A DNA stretch of 64,000 nucleotides from Macrotrachela quadricornifera (taxonomy: Eukaryota; Rotifera; Eurotatoria; Philodinida; Philodinidae), in the NCBI GenBank assembly GCA_022393335.1, contig JAJEKB010021303.1:1046556-1110555 (forward strand), given 5' to 3'. How positions within the stretch are numbered: position 1 is the first letter of the stretch; the number at the start of each line of letters is the position of its first letter. The translations under genes were made by a program, and so were the position numbers. Of this stretch, positions 36,855-47,262 are shown piece by piece. The notes beneath the pieces are model-generated. The model saw nothing but the letters and a program-made list of their open reading frames with translations, was not told where the DNA came from and did no database searches.

Positions 36855-37737
36855 TCGGCTTGTCCAAATGTAACGTTGTGACATTTTTGATACCTTAGTT
36901 TCCAACTATCTCACGAACGATAATAGCTAGAAAAATTCGTTCGAACATCATTCGATGCAGCTCGTTATATTCTCTTCATGCCATAAAATGAGTATTTTTC
37001 GTTGAAGTTTCGAGCTGCTAGAACAATTTTTTAGTCGCGTAACACCATGACATAAAAGGACCCTTTTTCTTCGGTACTCTTTCTTAAGCTTTAAATTTTA
37101 AGAAAGTATCTATTAAAATAAATTACCAAAAATGCAGGTTTTGTAGAGCTTTGAATGAGCTTTTCGAATGATAAAAAGATTTTTCTTAAAAATTTTAATA
37201 CTTGTGAAAAAAATGAAAAAAACGAACGTAACGCTGTGACATTTTTCGTAACCTTGTGACACAGCGTTTTGTTCATCGATTTTCGGGGACTTACCATGGT
37301 CAGAATTTGTTCCTTTTTACATGTGTTAGTTGTTTCGGTGTATTTAGCTTGAAATCCAAAAATGAGATTGATTCATGGAAATGGAAGCTTGCAAACTGGA
37401 CCCTAAGGTAGAAAATGTACCACAATCTACAACCTGTTCTTAGCTACGAAAGTTAAATTCAAATATACCATTTTGTAGAGAATAAAATTCTGCGTCAAAA
37501 GGTATATCTTTCGTCGGTTTATAATAAAATTTCTTGTTTAGATCACTGAAAATACAGTTTTTCAAAAGTTTGGAACCTTATTTTCGATGAGAAAAACTGA
37601 CGTTTTCTAGAAATTAATGGTAGATTCGTTATCAGTGCTAAAAACTACGTCGGATAGTCTACGCAGATCCGCTCATGTCGACAAAAATTTTTTTCAAAAC
37701 TTAATCAGCAAAATGTCGCGTTACGTGGACAAGCCGA
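36855..37737. mobile_element. TIR element with TCGGCTTGTCC ends (~883 bp)
   Basis: The ends are TCGGCTTGTCCAAATGTAAC then GTTGTGACATTTT and, inverted, TCGGCTTGTCCACGTAACGC then GACATTTTG. The same word occurs inside: AACGTAACGCTGTGACATTT at about 37225, then TAACCTTGTGACACAGCG. The terminal motif is thus repeated as subterminal sites, a common layout for transposase binding. The outer contexts TAGTA/TACTA are also inverted. No transposase and no clear target duplication. Confidence 0.65.
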
Positions 37738-38092
37738 CATACTACAAATATCAATTAACTCTTTTGTTTCAACCGATCAATAAAAAAAGAATAAGGTTGT
37801 ACAAGGAATTAGAACTTAATTGATAAACATATATATTACACGCATGTATACAAATCATACAATACATACGTCAATATGAAAGCAATTAAGCATATAAGAA
37901 ATATATGGGATATTTTTATTTTTTTTTCGTTCATATAAGATATATGAATGAAAATTAATGACGAACATGACCGACAAAGTCAGCCGCTTTGTCAATAAAT
38001 GATATCATATATAACAGACTGAAATTTATCATTTATTTCAATAAATTAAGTAAGTCTCTTAGGATTAGATAGCGTCCTTGAAAATTTTTTTC

Positions 38093-38244
38093 GTTTTTCA
38101 TTCAATTGAGTAAATTTCTTTCATATTCAATTTGTTATTGATTATTAATTAAATGACTCTTTCTGTTCCAAATGCAACAGTCATTTAATTGATAATCAAT
38201 AACAAATTGAATATGAAAGAAAATTATTCAATTGAATGAAAAAC
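38093..38244. repeat. Hairpin 1: ~68-bp arms
   Basis: GTTTTTCATTCAATTGAGTA continues through TTTCTTTCATATTCAATTTG and TTATTGAT. It is matched inverted by ATCAATAACAAATTGAATAT then GAAAGAAA...ATTGAATGAAAAAC, around a short loop containing CTGTTCC. Confidence 0.8.
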
Positions 38245-38279
38245 ACCCAAAATTTAAGCATTTACATATCTTTTTTTTC

Positions 38280-38334
38280 GGAAATAAATATACTACTGTT
38301 ACATTGGAACCGAAAGAGTAGTATATTTATTTCC
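38280..38334. repeat. Hairpin 2: 18-bp perfect arms
   Basis: GGAAATAAATATACTACT is matched exactly by AGTAGTATATTTATTTCC, with a loop of 19 bases. Confidence 0.85.
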
Positions 38335-38403
38335 ACCCCAAATTTTTTCACAAGGGTGTGAGGATGAGTGCTGTCCGTTTGTTCTAACTACTTTTCTTTT
38401 AGC

Positions 38404-38438
38404 GTTGAATTAATGCATGTTTTCTACATTAATTCAAC
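38404..38438. repeat. Hairpin 3: 12-bp perfect arms
   Basis: GTTGAATTAATG and CATTAATTCAAC pair perfectly around an 11-base loop. It is the third consecutive hairpin in 350 bases downstream of the NHL gene. Confidence 0.8.
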
Positions 38439-38683
38439 TCAGAGAGATACTGCTCTTGTTGGACAAAGATAACGGAAAGACCTTTTATGTACGTACGTAC
38501 ATTGTCTTACCGCTGTTGGCTTTTGTGCCTGCAACAATCAGGGTCTCTCTGGTCGCGCGCGCACACGTGAATATAAATATATATTAATTCATTTATTTCT
38601 TTTCAATTAAAATTACACAGCAATCAAAACATAATAATCAATAGCTGAAAATAAATAAAATTTATCAGTTCATCCCATTCATT

Positions 38684-39597
38684 TCATGCTTTTTCAATAT
38701 TAAATCGTTGTACTCGTTTGTTACCATAATCAACAACATAGAGATTACCTTGTCGATCAAATGACAGTCCTATGGGAGAATTGAGTTGATTTGCTTGTGC
38801 TCCTTCACCATTTCTACCAACAATAACATTTCCTTTTTGTGCTCCTTTAGGCCAACGTACAATTCGATGATTATCACCATCAGCTACATAAACAGTACCC
38901 AATTGATCAACTACAACTCCATTAGGAGAAGACAATTGTGTCAGACTATTTCCTTGTCCTTGTCCACCAGCAACAACAATACCTTCTTTTGCACCTTCTA
39001 TCCATTTCATCACACGGTGATTATCCCTATCAGACACAAATACTGAACGTTCTTGATCCACGAATATATAAGTGGGGAAATTGAACTGATCAAGACGATT
39101 TCCTTTTCCATTTCCACCTGCTACTACTATTCCTTGAGATTCACCCATTCGATATCTTCTTACCTCATCCTTGTAAAAATCAGTGACATAGAGAAATCCA
39201 TTGTCATCCATTGTCAAACCCAAACAAGAGATATTCGAAATAATTATTTCTCCATTTGTTCCATTTTGGCGAGGCCATCTAGCTACTCTTCTATTCGTAT
39301 TATCACAAATAATAAGACTATCTCTCTCTTTATCCACAATCACATCTGTTGGGTAATTCAATTGATGAGTACCATTTCCTTCTCCATTTCCACCTGCCAC
39401 TATTTGTCCATTCGTTTCACCCGATTTCCATGCCACAATACAGTGATTTTCATAATCAGCAACATAAATTGTTTGTTCATCATCCACATATAAACCGAAA
39501 GGGCTAGAGAGTGTTGGCTTTTGTCCTCCTACTGTTTGACCATTCTTATTCCATGTGGCATTTGCAGGAATATCTATCAAACTAGCACGAAATGGTA
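38684..39597 (-). CDS. NHL-repeat beta-propeller protein (3' exon, ~304 aa)
   Basis: The exon is open from a good acceptor (CTCTCTCTTAG, then exon at 39597) to the stop at 38684. Numbered from the Ile-Asp-Ile-Pro segment near its start, six NHL motifs follow at intervals of about 50 residues: YVADYENHCIVAW (39-51), ICDNTNRRVARW (91-102), YVTDFYKDEVRRY (131-143), FVSDRDNHRVMKW (181-193), YVADGDNHRIVRW (231-243) and YVVDYGNKRVQRF (281-293). The linkers are of the VAGGNGEGN type, so this is a six-bladed propeller that probably binds a ligand or protein. There is no ATG at the exon start, so an upstream exon with the start, and perhaps a signal or membrane segment, must exist, but I could not place it. 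The ANATW... start followed by VGG matches NHL proteins that are abundant in bdelloid genomes. A TTTATT at 38592-38597 is a likely poly(A) signal on this strand. Confidence 0.85.
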
Positions 39598-39759
39598 CTA
39601 AGAGAGAGAGAAAAACATGATTATCATCAAAAGAAATCTTTCATTTTTGAATTCTGAGAAAAGAAAGACTTCTATAATATTGTTTTTCACTCTGTTTGAT
39701 GTGATAGAGAAGAATAGAGAAAATTCTCAGTTGTTGTAAAGAAAAGTACTATTATAATA

Positions 39760-40310
39760 TATTTCGGTGATGCTTATATCAATGATTTCTCAAATATAAA
39801 GAAAATATATAGTGGAGAGAAACTTTTTCTTGATAGAAGTAGTTTAAAATCCTCGAAAGACATATATATGGAACATTGTTCAATATCATATTTTAAAATA
39901 GTGATAGAAAAAATACAGAAATTTCTTGTTCTGTAGTGGTCTTTTTTTTCTTTTCATATCCTTTGTTTTGTTGAAATCTATTTCTTTAAGTTTTATTTCA
40001 TATAATTTTGAACAGTATTCTATCGAACGAGTACGCAAGCCCACTCTAAAAATATTGTCTCTCTTACTTACATTCTCATTATTAATAATATTCATCTTGT
40101 CTGTTTCATGTAATAGCTTTAAGGAAAATTTTTGATGTTTCCGCGCAAAATTTTTGAAAGAGATGATCAGGATCCTGTCAGGATTTCAAAATTGGAAAAA
40201 TGAAGGCTTTTTGTTCTCATCTTTTAGAATGTGATTAAGATTCGTCGAAGATTTTGTCCAGTATCATCAAAGGATCTTTGTAGAATTGAACTAGGTTTTC
40301 TTCAGGATGG
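39760..40310 (+). repeat. Segmental duplication, copy 1
   Basis: Sequence from TATATCAATGATTTCTCAAA through TTGTAGAATTGAACTA recurs in the same orientation at 47263-47815. Shared marks include TTGATAGAAGTAGTTTAAAA then TCCTC, TATCATATTTTAAAATAGTG, GAACAGTATTCTATCGA and TCAGGATCCTG. The copy starts about 160 bases upstream of the known NHL exon, so it covers the NHL gene's likely 5' region. Confidence 0.8.
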
Positions 40311-40868
40311 CATTAGGTTCTTAGCAGTAGTTGCAGAATGCTTACCAAGCAGAATTCAGAATTTTGTACACTTATGCATTGTTTTGATTTAATTTTGTTT
40401 CTCTCATACTTACATAACATTCTATAAAATTCTATTTGATAAAATTCTACTATTATCTTGATTCTGGTTAGAATTTGTTGACAAGTATCAAAAGAGAGGA
40501 TATGTAATCTGATATACATGAATTGAGTTGTATATAGTATGTCTATGGAATAGGATCCTGAACGAAATTCTGCTGTGATTTAAAACTTTTTTATAGGATT
40601 CTATGATACATATGTCGTGTGAAAGAAAATGGTATATTTGATAGAATAGAATTCTGAACAAAATTCTGCTGTAGTTTCAGAATTATTTACAAAATTCTGT
40701 GCTGTGTATGTTGCATGCATGAAATCAAATGATATCATATACCCTGGGCTCCGATTCGACCTATATTTCCTATAAAACCTATATTTTTGGAAAATCCTAT
40801 AATTTGTCCTATATTTCGACTACTTTTCCTATTTTACCTATATTATATGGGAAAAAGTATGAAATGTT
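40311..40868. repeat. Degenerate ATTCTG / CCTATATTT repeats
   Basis: Spaced variants of GAATTCTGAACAAAATTCTG then CTGTAG occur at 40550-40700. From 40750 there are several copies of CCTATATTTC-like words. No gene is seen. Confidence 0.55.
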
Positions 40869-40959
40869 CAGAGGTGCCCCGACGGGCTCAGTCTCAAAAG
40901 AGATACTTCTTTTCCTATGTATAGCGATTTGAAAATGTTTTGCAGAAAAAACATCCTCT

Positions 40960-41460
40960 GAATATAAGTAGCTAGCACTATTTAATCTGTTCCAGCACTA
41001 CTTAATCGATGTCAATAGCTACTCAAAGTTTCCGTAGCTACTTTATCTACTCATATACTTGCTTACGTTTGCCTATAAGTACCCAGCACTATTTAATCGA
41101 TATCGATAGCTACTCAAAGCTTTTTTAGCTACTTTATCTACTTATATACTTTCTTATGTTTGACTTTGAATAGCTAGCACTATTTAATCTTTTCCAGCAC
41201 TATTTAATCAATATTAATAGCTATTCAAAGTTTCCGTAGCTACTTTATCTACTCATATGCTTTCTTACCTTTGACTTTAAGTAGCCAGCACTATTTTATT
41301 TTTTCCAGCGCTATTTAATCGATATCAATAGCTATTTAAAAGTCTCATAGCTATTTAATCTTTCCTTATATTTCTTGGCGCTGACTTTAAGTAGCCAACA
41401 CGACTTAATCGATATGAACAGCTATTTAAAAATTTGCTAGCTATTTAATATATTCGCCAG
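40960..41460. repeat. Subterminal repeats: TAGCTAC / AGCACTATTTAATCGAT
   Basis: About five units of roughly 100 bases contain AAGTAGCCAGCACTATTTAA then TCGATATCAATAGCTACTCA then AAG. Single-base variants alternate GTAGCTAC and ATAGCTAT. Fewer copies recur inverted near the right end (43580-43690). Confidence 0.8.
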
Positions 41461-42094
41461 GAGGTAGGTGGAAAAATGAATCAGTTTAAATAAGTTTAAA
41501 TAATCATCAATTGTTAGACTGTATTTCATTTATTAATCAAACAAATCTATATCGTTAATGTATTATTCACGTAGATATATTCAAATTACTGATGATGACT
41601 ATGTTCACTTATTTAGAGGTAACAACTCCAATTCGAGCAGGGGATGAAAAAAGGTGAAAATTAAATAATTCAATTTAAATAATTTTAACAGATCATGCGT
41701 TTTAAAACAATATTTTATTTATTAAACAAAACAATCTATATTACAAATAGATATATTCGCTGACTATAGATTTGAATTTTGTACAATATGCAAAAATGGA
41801 GTTTCGCATTTCAATTACTGACTGTTAAAAACATTCATACCTATCAGCACTGTATTAACATAACTGGTTAAAAGCTCATCATTATGAATGCTGACTATTT
41901 TAGAAATAATATTTTATTTTTATTCTGAAATTTTATTAAAGGATTCAGTTATTTAAATAACTTAATAGTTGTAAAAGTCGTTTAAATCAGAGATGTCACA
42001 ATCCCAATACGCTGGGCAACGACATGCTAGCGTCAAGATATCGTGAAGAGCAACCACCTCATCACCTTAAAGTTCGCAATATATTTGTATAGCT

Positions 42095-42362
42095 GAGATT
42101 TTTGAGTGCTTTTGGTGCAATGGGGTAATTGCTCCAAAATCTTATAGGCATCGAAAAAGTTGAGATTTTTGAGTGCTTTTGGTGCAATGGGGTAATTGCT
42201 CCAAAATCTTATAGGCATCAAAAAAGTTGAGATTTTTGAGTGCTTTTGGTGCAATGGGGCAATTGCTCCAAAATAATATAGGCATCAAAAAAGTTGAGAT
42301 TTTTGAGTGCTTTTGGTGCAATGGGGTAATTGCTCCAAAATATTATAGGCATCAAAAAAGTT
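42095..42362. repeat. 67-bp tandem array, 4 copies
   Basis: Units start at 42095, 42162, 42229 and 42296, each reading GAGATTTTTGAGTGCTTTTG then GTGCAATGGGGTAATTGCTC then CAAAAT and a tail. The period is exactly 67. The same unit recurs in inverted orientation at 43237-43490. Confidence 0.95.
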
Positions 42363-42590
42363 GAGGGTGAGGGTGAAGGCATCAATCTTTCCATGATATC
42401 GCACAGCATGAGGGTGAGGGCATTAATCTTTCCATGATATTGCACAGCATGAGGGTGAGGGCAGAAAGGTTTTTATGATATCGCACAGTATGAGGATGAA
42501 GGCAGAAATCTTTTCATGATATCGCATAGCATGAGGGTGAGGGCATTAGTCTTTCCATGACATCCCATAGCATGAAGGTGAAGGTGAGTT
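42363..42590. repeat. 41-bp tandem array, ~5 copies
   Basis: Units of GAGGGTGAGGGCATTAATCT then TTCCATGATATTGCACAGCA then T are head-to-tail, abutting the 67-bp array. The copies are mildly diverged. Confidence 0.9.
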
Positions 42591-43236
42591 TAGTTCTGAA
42601 TCAAACGTTATACAAAAAAAGTACACGTCCTGTTGTCTCGAATGCGAAAGTGATGGATAAAATTAGTTCTACACGCTAAGGGCATTTCTGAAAACGAAAT
42701 CATGAGCTGTAACCTTCGTTCTACAATAATTCCACAACACAAACTAGTCTTTCTTATACTAACACTAAAAAATCCAAAAATCTATCCAATCGATCATTCA
42801 CCTCAGTATTTCGCGAATAGGGTGTAAGGCGTAACACTGACCACAGCTTCCTCACACCAGATGAGTGGAAAGCATATTCATAAATGATACTTTCTCTATA
42901 AAGCACTAATACACATACACTATTAAAATCGACTGTCTATCATTGCCTGAAAACCTTCACCATTTATCTACTACTACGTCGAGTAAGTTGTATTACAAAC
43001 CTGACACCTAAGTCCCTCCACTGGTCGTCTCAAACTACACTAAGCTAACTCATAATCGACAAGCCATGTCAGAAAGCTGAAAACTACCAATTAAATCTGG
43101 ATAAAGAAATGTTTTAGCGCAAATGGCATGTCCCTGCGATACATACATTAAACACGATACTCAAAAGTCTCCACATTTTTCCAGTGTAATACGGCAAATA
43201 CTCACTTCGATGATCCGTGTCATTATCCCAAAATCC

Positions 43237-43490
43237 TCAAAAATCTCACATATGATAACATACCTCCATATTTGGAGCATCCATCCCATTGCACCAAAAG
43301 CACTCAAAAATCTCATTGCACCAAAAGCACTCAAAAATCTCATATATCATAATATACCTCCATATTTGGAGCATCCATCCCATTGCACCAAAAGCACTCA
43401 AAAATCTCACATATCATAACATGCCTCTATATTTAGAGCATCCATCCCATTGCACCAAAAGCACTCAAAAATCTCACATATGATTTAGTT
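43237..43490. repeat. 67-bp tandem array in inverted orientation
   Basis: TCAAAAATCTC recurs at 43237, 43304, 43331, 43398 and 43465. The steps are 67, 27, 67 and 67, so one short unit interrupts an otherwise regular array. The unit (CATCCCATTGCACCAAAAGC then ACTCAAAAATCTC) is the reverse complement of the unit at 42095-42362. Confidence 0.92.
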
Positions 43491-43984
43491 GGTATCTGTG
43501 TTGGTATATTGTTTGTAGTATTATAGTACCTATGCTATAAATCTCGATGCCCGTCCTTCGGAGATTATGACATCCCTCGTTTAAATAGCTGAACTTATAG
43601 TTTTCAATAGCTACTTAAACAAAAAGTTACACGAATATTGTAGACGCGCCTTATTTTAAGTAGCTATATCGAGTTTTAAATAGCTATAATATTTAATTAA
43701 AAAGTATCTCTTTTGAGAAGCTACGGCCCGGGCACCCGAAGAGCTCGAAGCAGAGAAGGTCAATCCAAAATTCAAAGCAAGAGTCACAAATATTTTTGTT
43801 GTCGCTTACTTTTAGAAATAATTAAACTTTTCAAACTTACTTAAATTACACTGATCATATTTTATGCAATAATATATAAAGGATTAGAGTACAAAATCTA
43901 TTTTTTCAAATTCGGAGAAAACAGTCACTTATAGTTCTCAGATTTTGGAGAAGATTGCTTGGTGATTCCACTAATTCGGAGAAA

Positions 43985-44088
43985 TTGGATACTGTCAAAA
44001 TTTTCAAATTCGAAGAAAGTTCCAACCACAATTTTCAGAAGTAGAAGGGGAATGATCCACCCGTCCTTTCCCCGATCGCGCTGTTCCT
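43985..44088. repeat. Possible relic of the CAGGGACG hAT MITE (right end)
   Basis: The end GATCGCGCTGTTCCTGG is close to the right end of the 33124-33254 element (TCGCGTCGTCCCTG), and it is preceded by a similar GGAGAAA...TTTCCCC arrangement. The left end was not found. Confidence 0.35.
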
Positions 44089-44349
44089 GGAAATGTTCAA
44101 AAATCTTTGAATTTTATCATGCATAATCTTTCGGCTTATACAACACATTTCATGCATAGTCAAATATCTTGAATCATCGATTATATTACGACGAGGCCTA
44201 TCTTTATTATACAAGATTTTTCTTTCTGGTAGAAAGCGAATTGACTGAAGAATTCTTAAGTGCTATATATACGAAATAAAAAAAATGTTTATAGAATGAT
44301 TATACTCTTTAAAGCTTTTTCTTGCAGTTTTTGTTTATCATGAATAATA

Positions 44350-45158
44350 CAGTGCTCGTCGAAAATCTCTCATCTGCTTGAAGTTTATCGATCTTCTAAG
44401 CTTTTGGCTTGGAATTTTGGTTGCATGCAAGTAGTGAGAAACGCTGATCATAGACACCAATCCGATCTCAATCTATTGTAATATGACAGAGTTATACATC
44501 AAACACTATCTTTATTCTGCATTACTTATGTGTCAGCTATACAACCACTCGGGACGTCAGGGAATCTATAACTCGAAAGATTGAGTCTTTTGGTTTTTCC
44601 AATAAAATTTTCACGAGAAAAGTCTTTCAAATTATTGAGATATCACTTTTCATAAGCATTGTCTATCAAACTTCGATTATAATGATTTTCAGTTCGTTAT
44701 AACGAAAATTATCTTTAGAATGACCGATTTATTTGAAAATTTATTTTTGTATACTCATTAGCACACGAATATCTCTGGGAAGTTTCAGGGTCGAAGCATG
44801 TACTAAATTTACAATACCACGATGTAATGGCCACACCACTGCATAAGTCACCAATCGTCAATAGCTTAATAAATTCACGTATTATTTCTACCCATTATTG
44901 TATACATTGGCAGCGATATTCATCAGTGAGAAAGTTAATTATAATCGTTCAGCAAAAGAAAAATCTCATTTTTCTTCATAGGAGCAATTGAAGGTAAAGA
45001 TAGTCTTTGGTATATAACTCCGTCATATTACATTGGATTGAGATCGATTGGTGTCTATGATCAGCGTTTCTCACTGCTTACATGCAACCAAAATTCCAAG
45101 CCAAAAGTTTGAAATATCAATAAACTTTAGGATAATGAGGGACTTCTGGTTAGTAGTG
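44350..45158. mobile_element. Tc1/mariner-like TIR element (809 bp)
   Basis: The ends are TA-CAGTGCTCGTCGAAAATC then TCTCATC and, inverted, TA-CACTACTAACCAGAAGTC then CCTCATT. Further inward the arms match for about 150 bases: TTTTGGCTTGGAATTTTGGT then TGCATG, and CGCTGATCATAGACACCAAT then C. Both ends are flanked by TA. No transposase motif is seen in the roughly 470-base middle. Confidence 0.75.
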
Positions 45159-45160
45159 TA

Positions 45161-45879
45161 TGCCGGAGCAAAGTCCAGCCATTGAAGCTAACTTTATTAA
45201 AAGAAGATTTCCAGTTGCAAAGTTTTACATAGTCAGACTTTTGAGAAGAAAGTATGAATACCTATATTTTTCCTATTTTCTATAAAGAATCCTTTCTTTT
45301 CAAAAAATTCGTAATCGAAGGGCAGCATATACCATATGTGTGTATTAGGATTCTGAACAAAATTCTGCTGCAGCTTTCTTTTTTCAGTTGTTAACATATG
45401 TTTAATGGAATTTGTATCCTGTAGAGTGTTTAAAGGAACTAGCAGTATTAAACCGAATATGGTAAGGCATTGCGATGGATCATGGCATGTAATTAGTCAT
45501 AAATTGAAGGTTCAGAGAGTTCTCGTAGATTTGACGGTTGGAGAATAAATAAGGAGCAATTTGGTGCACTGAATAGATATATTTGTTTTTTTTAATTGCT
45601 TTATTTCTTATTTTGACCTACTGATCTCGATTGGTTTTTGAACCCTAAGCAGAATTTTGCATTTGAAAGAAGGGTAAGTCAGGAAAAAAGTTTGTTTTCT
45701 GCTGATGGAAATAGAATTCTGTCAAAATTCTGCTTTAGTTTTTGAATTTTAAGCAGAATTGTGTGTTTGAAAGAAGCGCTTGGAAGGAAGGAAGTTTGTT
45801 TACAGTCAATTCATTGCTTAATATAGACAAGTCTACAAAATTCTGAATTCTGCTTGGTAGGCATTCTGCAGCCTCTCAA
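45161..45879. repeat. Degenerate AATTCTGC-rich spacer
   Basis: Several copies of AAAATTCTGCTG(C/T)AG and GCAGAATT(C/G)TG occur, on both strands, interspersed with unrelated sequence. They resemble 40550-40700. No gene is seen. Confidence 0.5.
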
Positions 45880-46061
45880 CAATACATAATAGAGCTTTCG
45901 AGACCACAAGTTTATGTATTTTATTATTATTTAAATTAAAAAACAAGTCCAATTGAATCATTTTTATTTTATATCTATTTAAACGCACTATTCATATAGG
46001 TACATTTACACTTCGCATACTGATGATGAGACTTGTCGTCTCGAAAGCTCTGTTATGTATT
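45880..46061. repeat. Short foldback, 25-bp arms
   Basis: CAATACATAATAGAGCTTTC then GAGAC at the left is matched by GTCTCGAAAGCTCTGTTATG then TATTG at the right, with one mismatch. The loop is about 130 bases of AT-rich sequence. Confidence 0.75.
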
Positions 46062-46517
46062 GTTTGGATTCGTGAACATTTTCGATTCAGTTCGTATAAA
46101 TAATAGTTCGTATTTTGCAAAATTTACGTGTCTTATTATTATTCAAAAGTGATTTTTTTGCATTTCTAGGATAAGAAAGCATCCATCAGAAGTACCTTCT
46201 GAATTAAAAATTATTTCCTCATCCACATTAATATTACATAGTTTGTAGAGCTTTTGATTCTGAACATTTTAATATAAAAATATTGCCAATTATCGTTTGT
46301 TTTGATGGAGATATGTTTAAAATACTTTTGGTGCTAGAAAAACAATACTTTTTCTATACGATTTTTTTGTAAAGCTGCGTTATCAAATGGTTTCCCCTTG
46401 TTTTCTTCGATAAATCAAGGTCCAAACTGCAATCCAAGACCATACTTAGAATCTTCACGAAAAGGCGCGTTGAACCGCACTAAAATTATATTCTTTTTCC
46501 TGTAAAATTGATTGCTA
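46062..46517. other. Intergenic, no gene seen
   Basis: AT-rich spacer between two inverted-repeat structures. Confidence 0.4.
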
Positions 46518-47260
46518 CTTATGTCATACCAAAATTAGTGTCACCTCCATCTTAATTTCGTACAGAACGCTGAAGAAATATTTCTTTTTTTATGAACAGA
46601 TAGAATGTTTTTTGCTCTGTCTTTCTATGCTATTCGATCATTACTCAAATTGTTTTTGATGCAAACTCATTGGTATCATCAGGCCATAATGAGTGAAACA
46701 TTTTTGCATCTCATTTTATTATTACTTAATAGGTTCTATTAAAAAGCACAATATACCACATGATGCAACGTGAAAAGCTCTACAATTTACAAAGAACCAT
46801 TATAAAATGATGCAATAGAAAAATTAGAATTCATCTTTTACCAAAAAAACAACGTCATTTTGGCAGTGCCAAAATTTGATCGATTAGACTTTTGTCCATT
46901 TTGTAAATAAAAAATGCAACTATAAAATAAGCAGTCCTTTAAAAATTATAGAGCCTTTCGCGCTGCAAACTGTGTTATATTTAGTTTTTTTTAAGATAAC
47001 TTATTCAGTGGTAATAAAATGAAATGCAAAAATGCCGTATGTTTTTGTGCTATGCCCATTATGATACAAGTGGTACCAGCCAGTTTGCAACAAAAACAAT
47101 TCTTATCGACAGTTTATTATCATAGATCATTTGAATAGTGATCAAATAGCATAGAAAGATAGAACAAAAGACGCTCTATCATTTCATTGAAAAAGAAATT
47201 TTTCTTAAGCGGTCTATAGAAAATAAAATCGTAACGTCATTAATTTTGGTATGCCCTAAG
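46518..47260. mobile_element. TA-flanked TIR element, relative of 35157-36087
   Basis: The ends are CTTATGTCATACCAAAATTA then GTG and, inverted, CTTAGGGCATACCAAAATTA then ATGACG. TA lies outside both (46516-46517 and 47261-47262). The arms also match at TTTCTATGCTATT(C/T)GATCA-like sequence and at GGTA(T/C)CA. The GCAGCGTGAAA-type foldback (46745-46995) sits in the middle, so one element may be nested in another. Confidence 0.75.
46745..46995. mobile_element. GCAGCGTGAAA-family foldback, nested
   Basis: The left arm CACATGATGCAACGTGAAAA then GCTCTACAATTTAC is inverted at the right as AATTATAGAGCCTTTCGCGC then TGCA. The middle, CCATTTTGTAAATAAAAAAT then GCAACTA, matches the middle of 29731-29962. 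Confidence 0.65.
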
Positions 47261-47262
47261 TA

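Larger units (their letters stand above)
40869..43739. mobile_element. 2.87-kb TIR element carrying inverted minisatellite arrays
   Basis: The ends are CAGAGGTGCCCCGACGGGCT (then CAGTCTCAAAAGAGATACTT) and, inverted, TTCGGGTGCCCGGGCCGTAG (then CTTCTCAAAAGAGATACTT). The shared core is GGTGCCC plus TCTCAAAAGAGATACTT. Inward, both ends carry AATAGCTA/GTAGCTAC repeats: many on the left (40960-41460), fewer on the right (43580-43690). Further in lie two arrays of the same 67-bp unit in opposite orientation (42095-42362 and 43237-43490) and one 41-bp array (42363-42590). No transposase frame is seen; apparent frames are translations of the tandem units. The layout of TIRs plus subterminal repeats suits a non-autonomous cut-and-paste transposon. 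No target duplication was evident. Confidence 0.75.

Noticed and set aside
38786..39493. Two frames on the plus strand opposite the NHL gene
   Set aside because: Antisense shadows of the NHL exon; the minus strand has six NHL motifs and normal codon use.
42033..43483. Repetitive frames rich in APKALKNL-like peptides
   Set aside because: They are translations of the 67-bp tandem unit on either strand, not a repeat protein gene.
42095..43490. Could the regular repeats be a CRISPR array?
   Set aside because: The units are contiguous tandem copies without unique spacers, in a eukaryotic genome.
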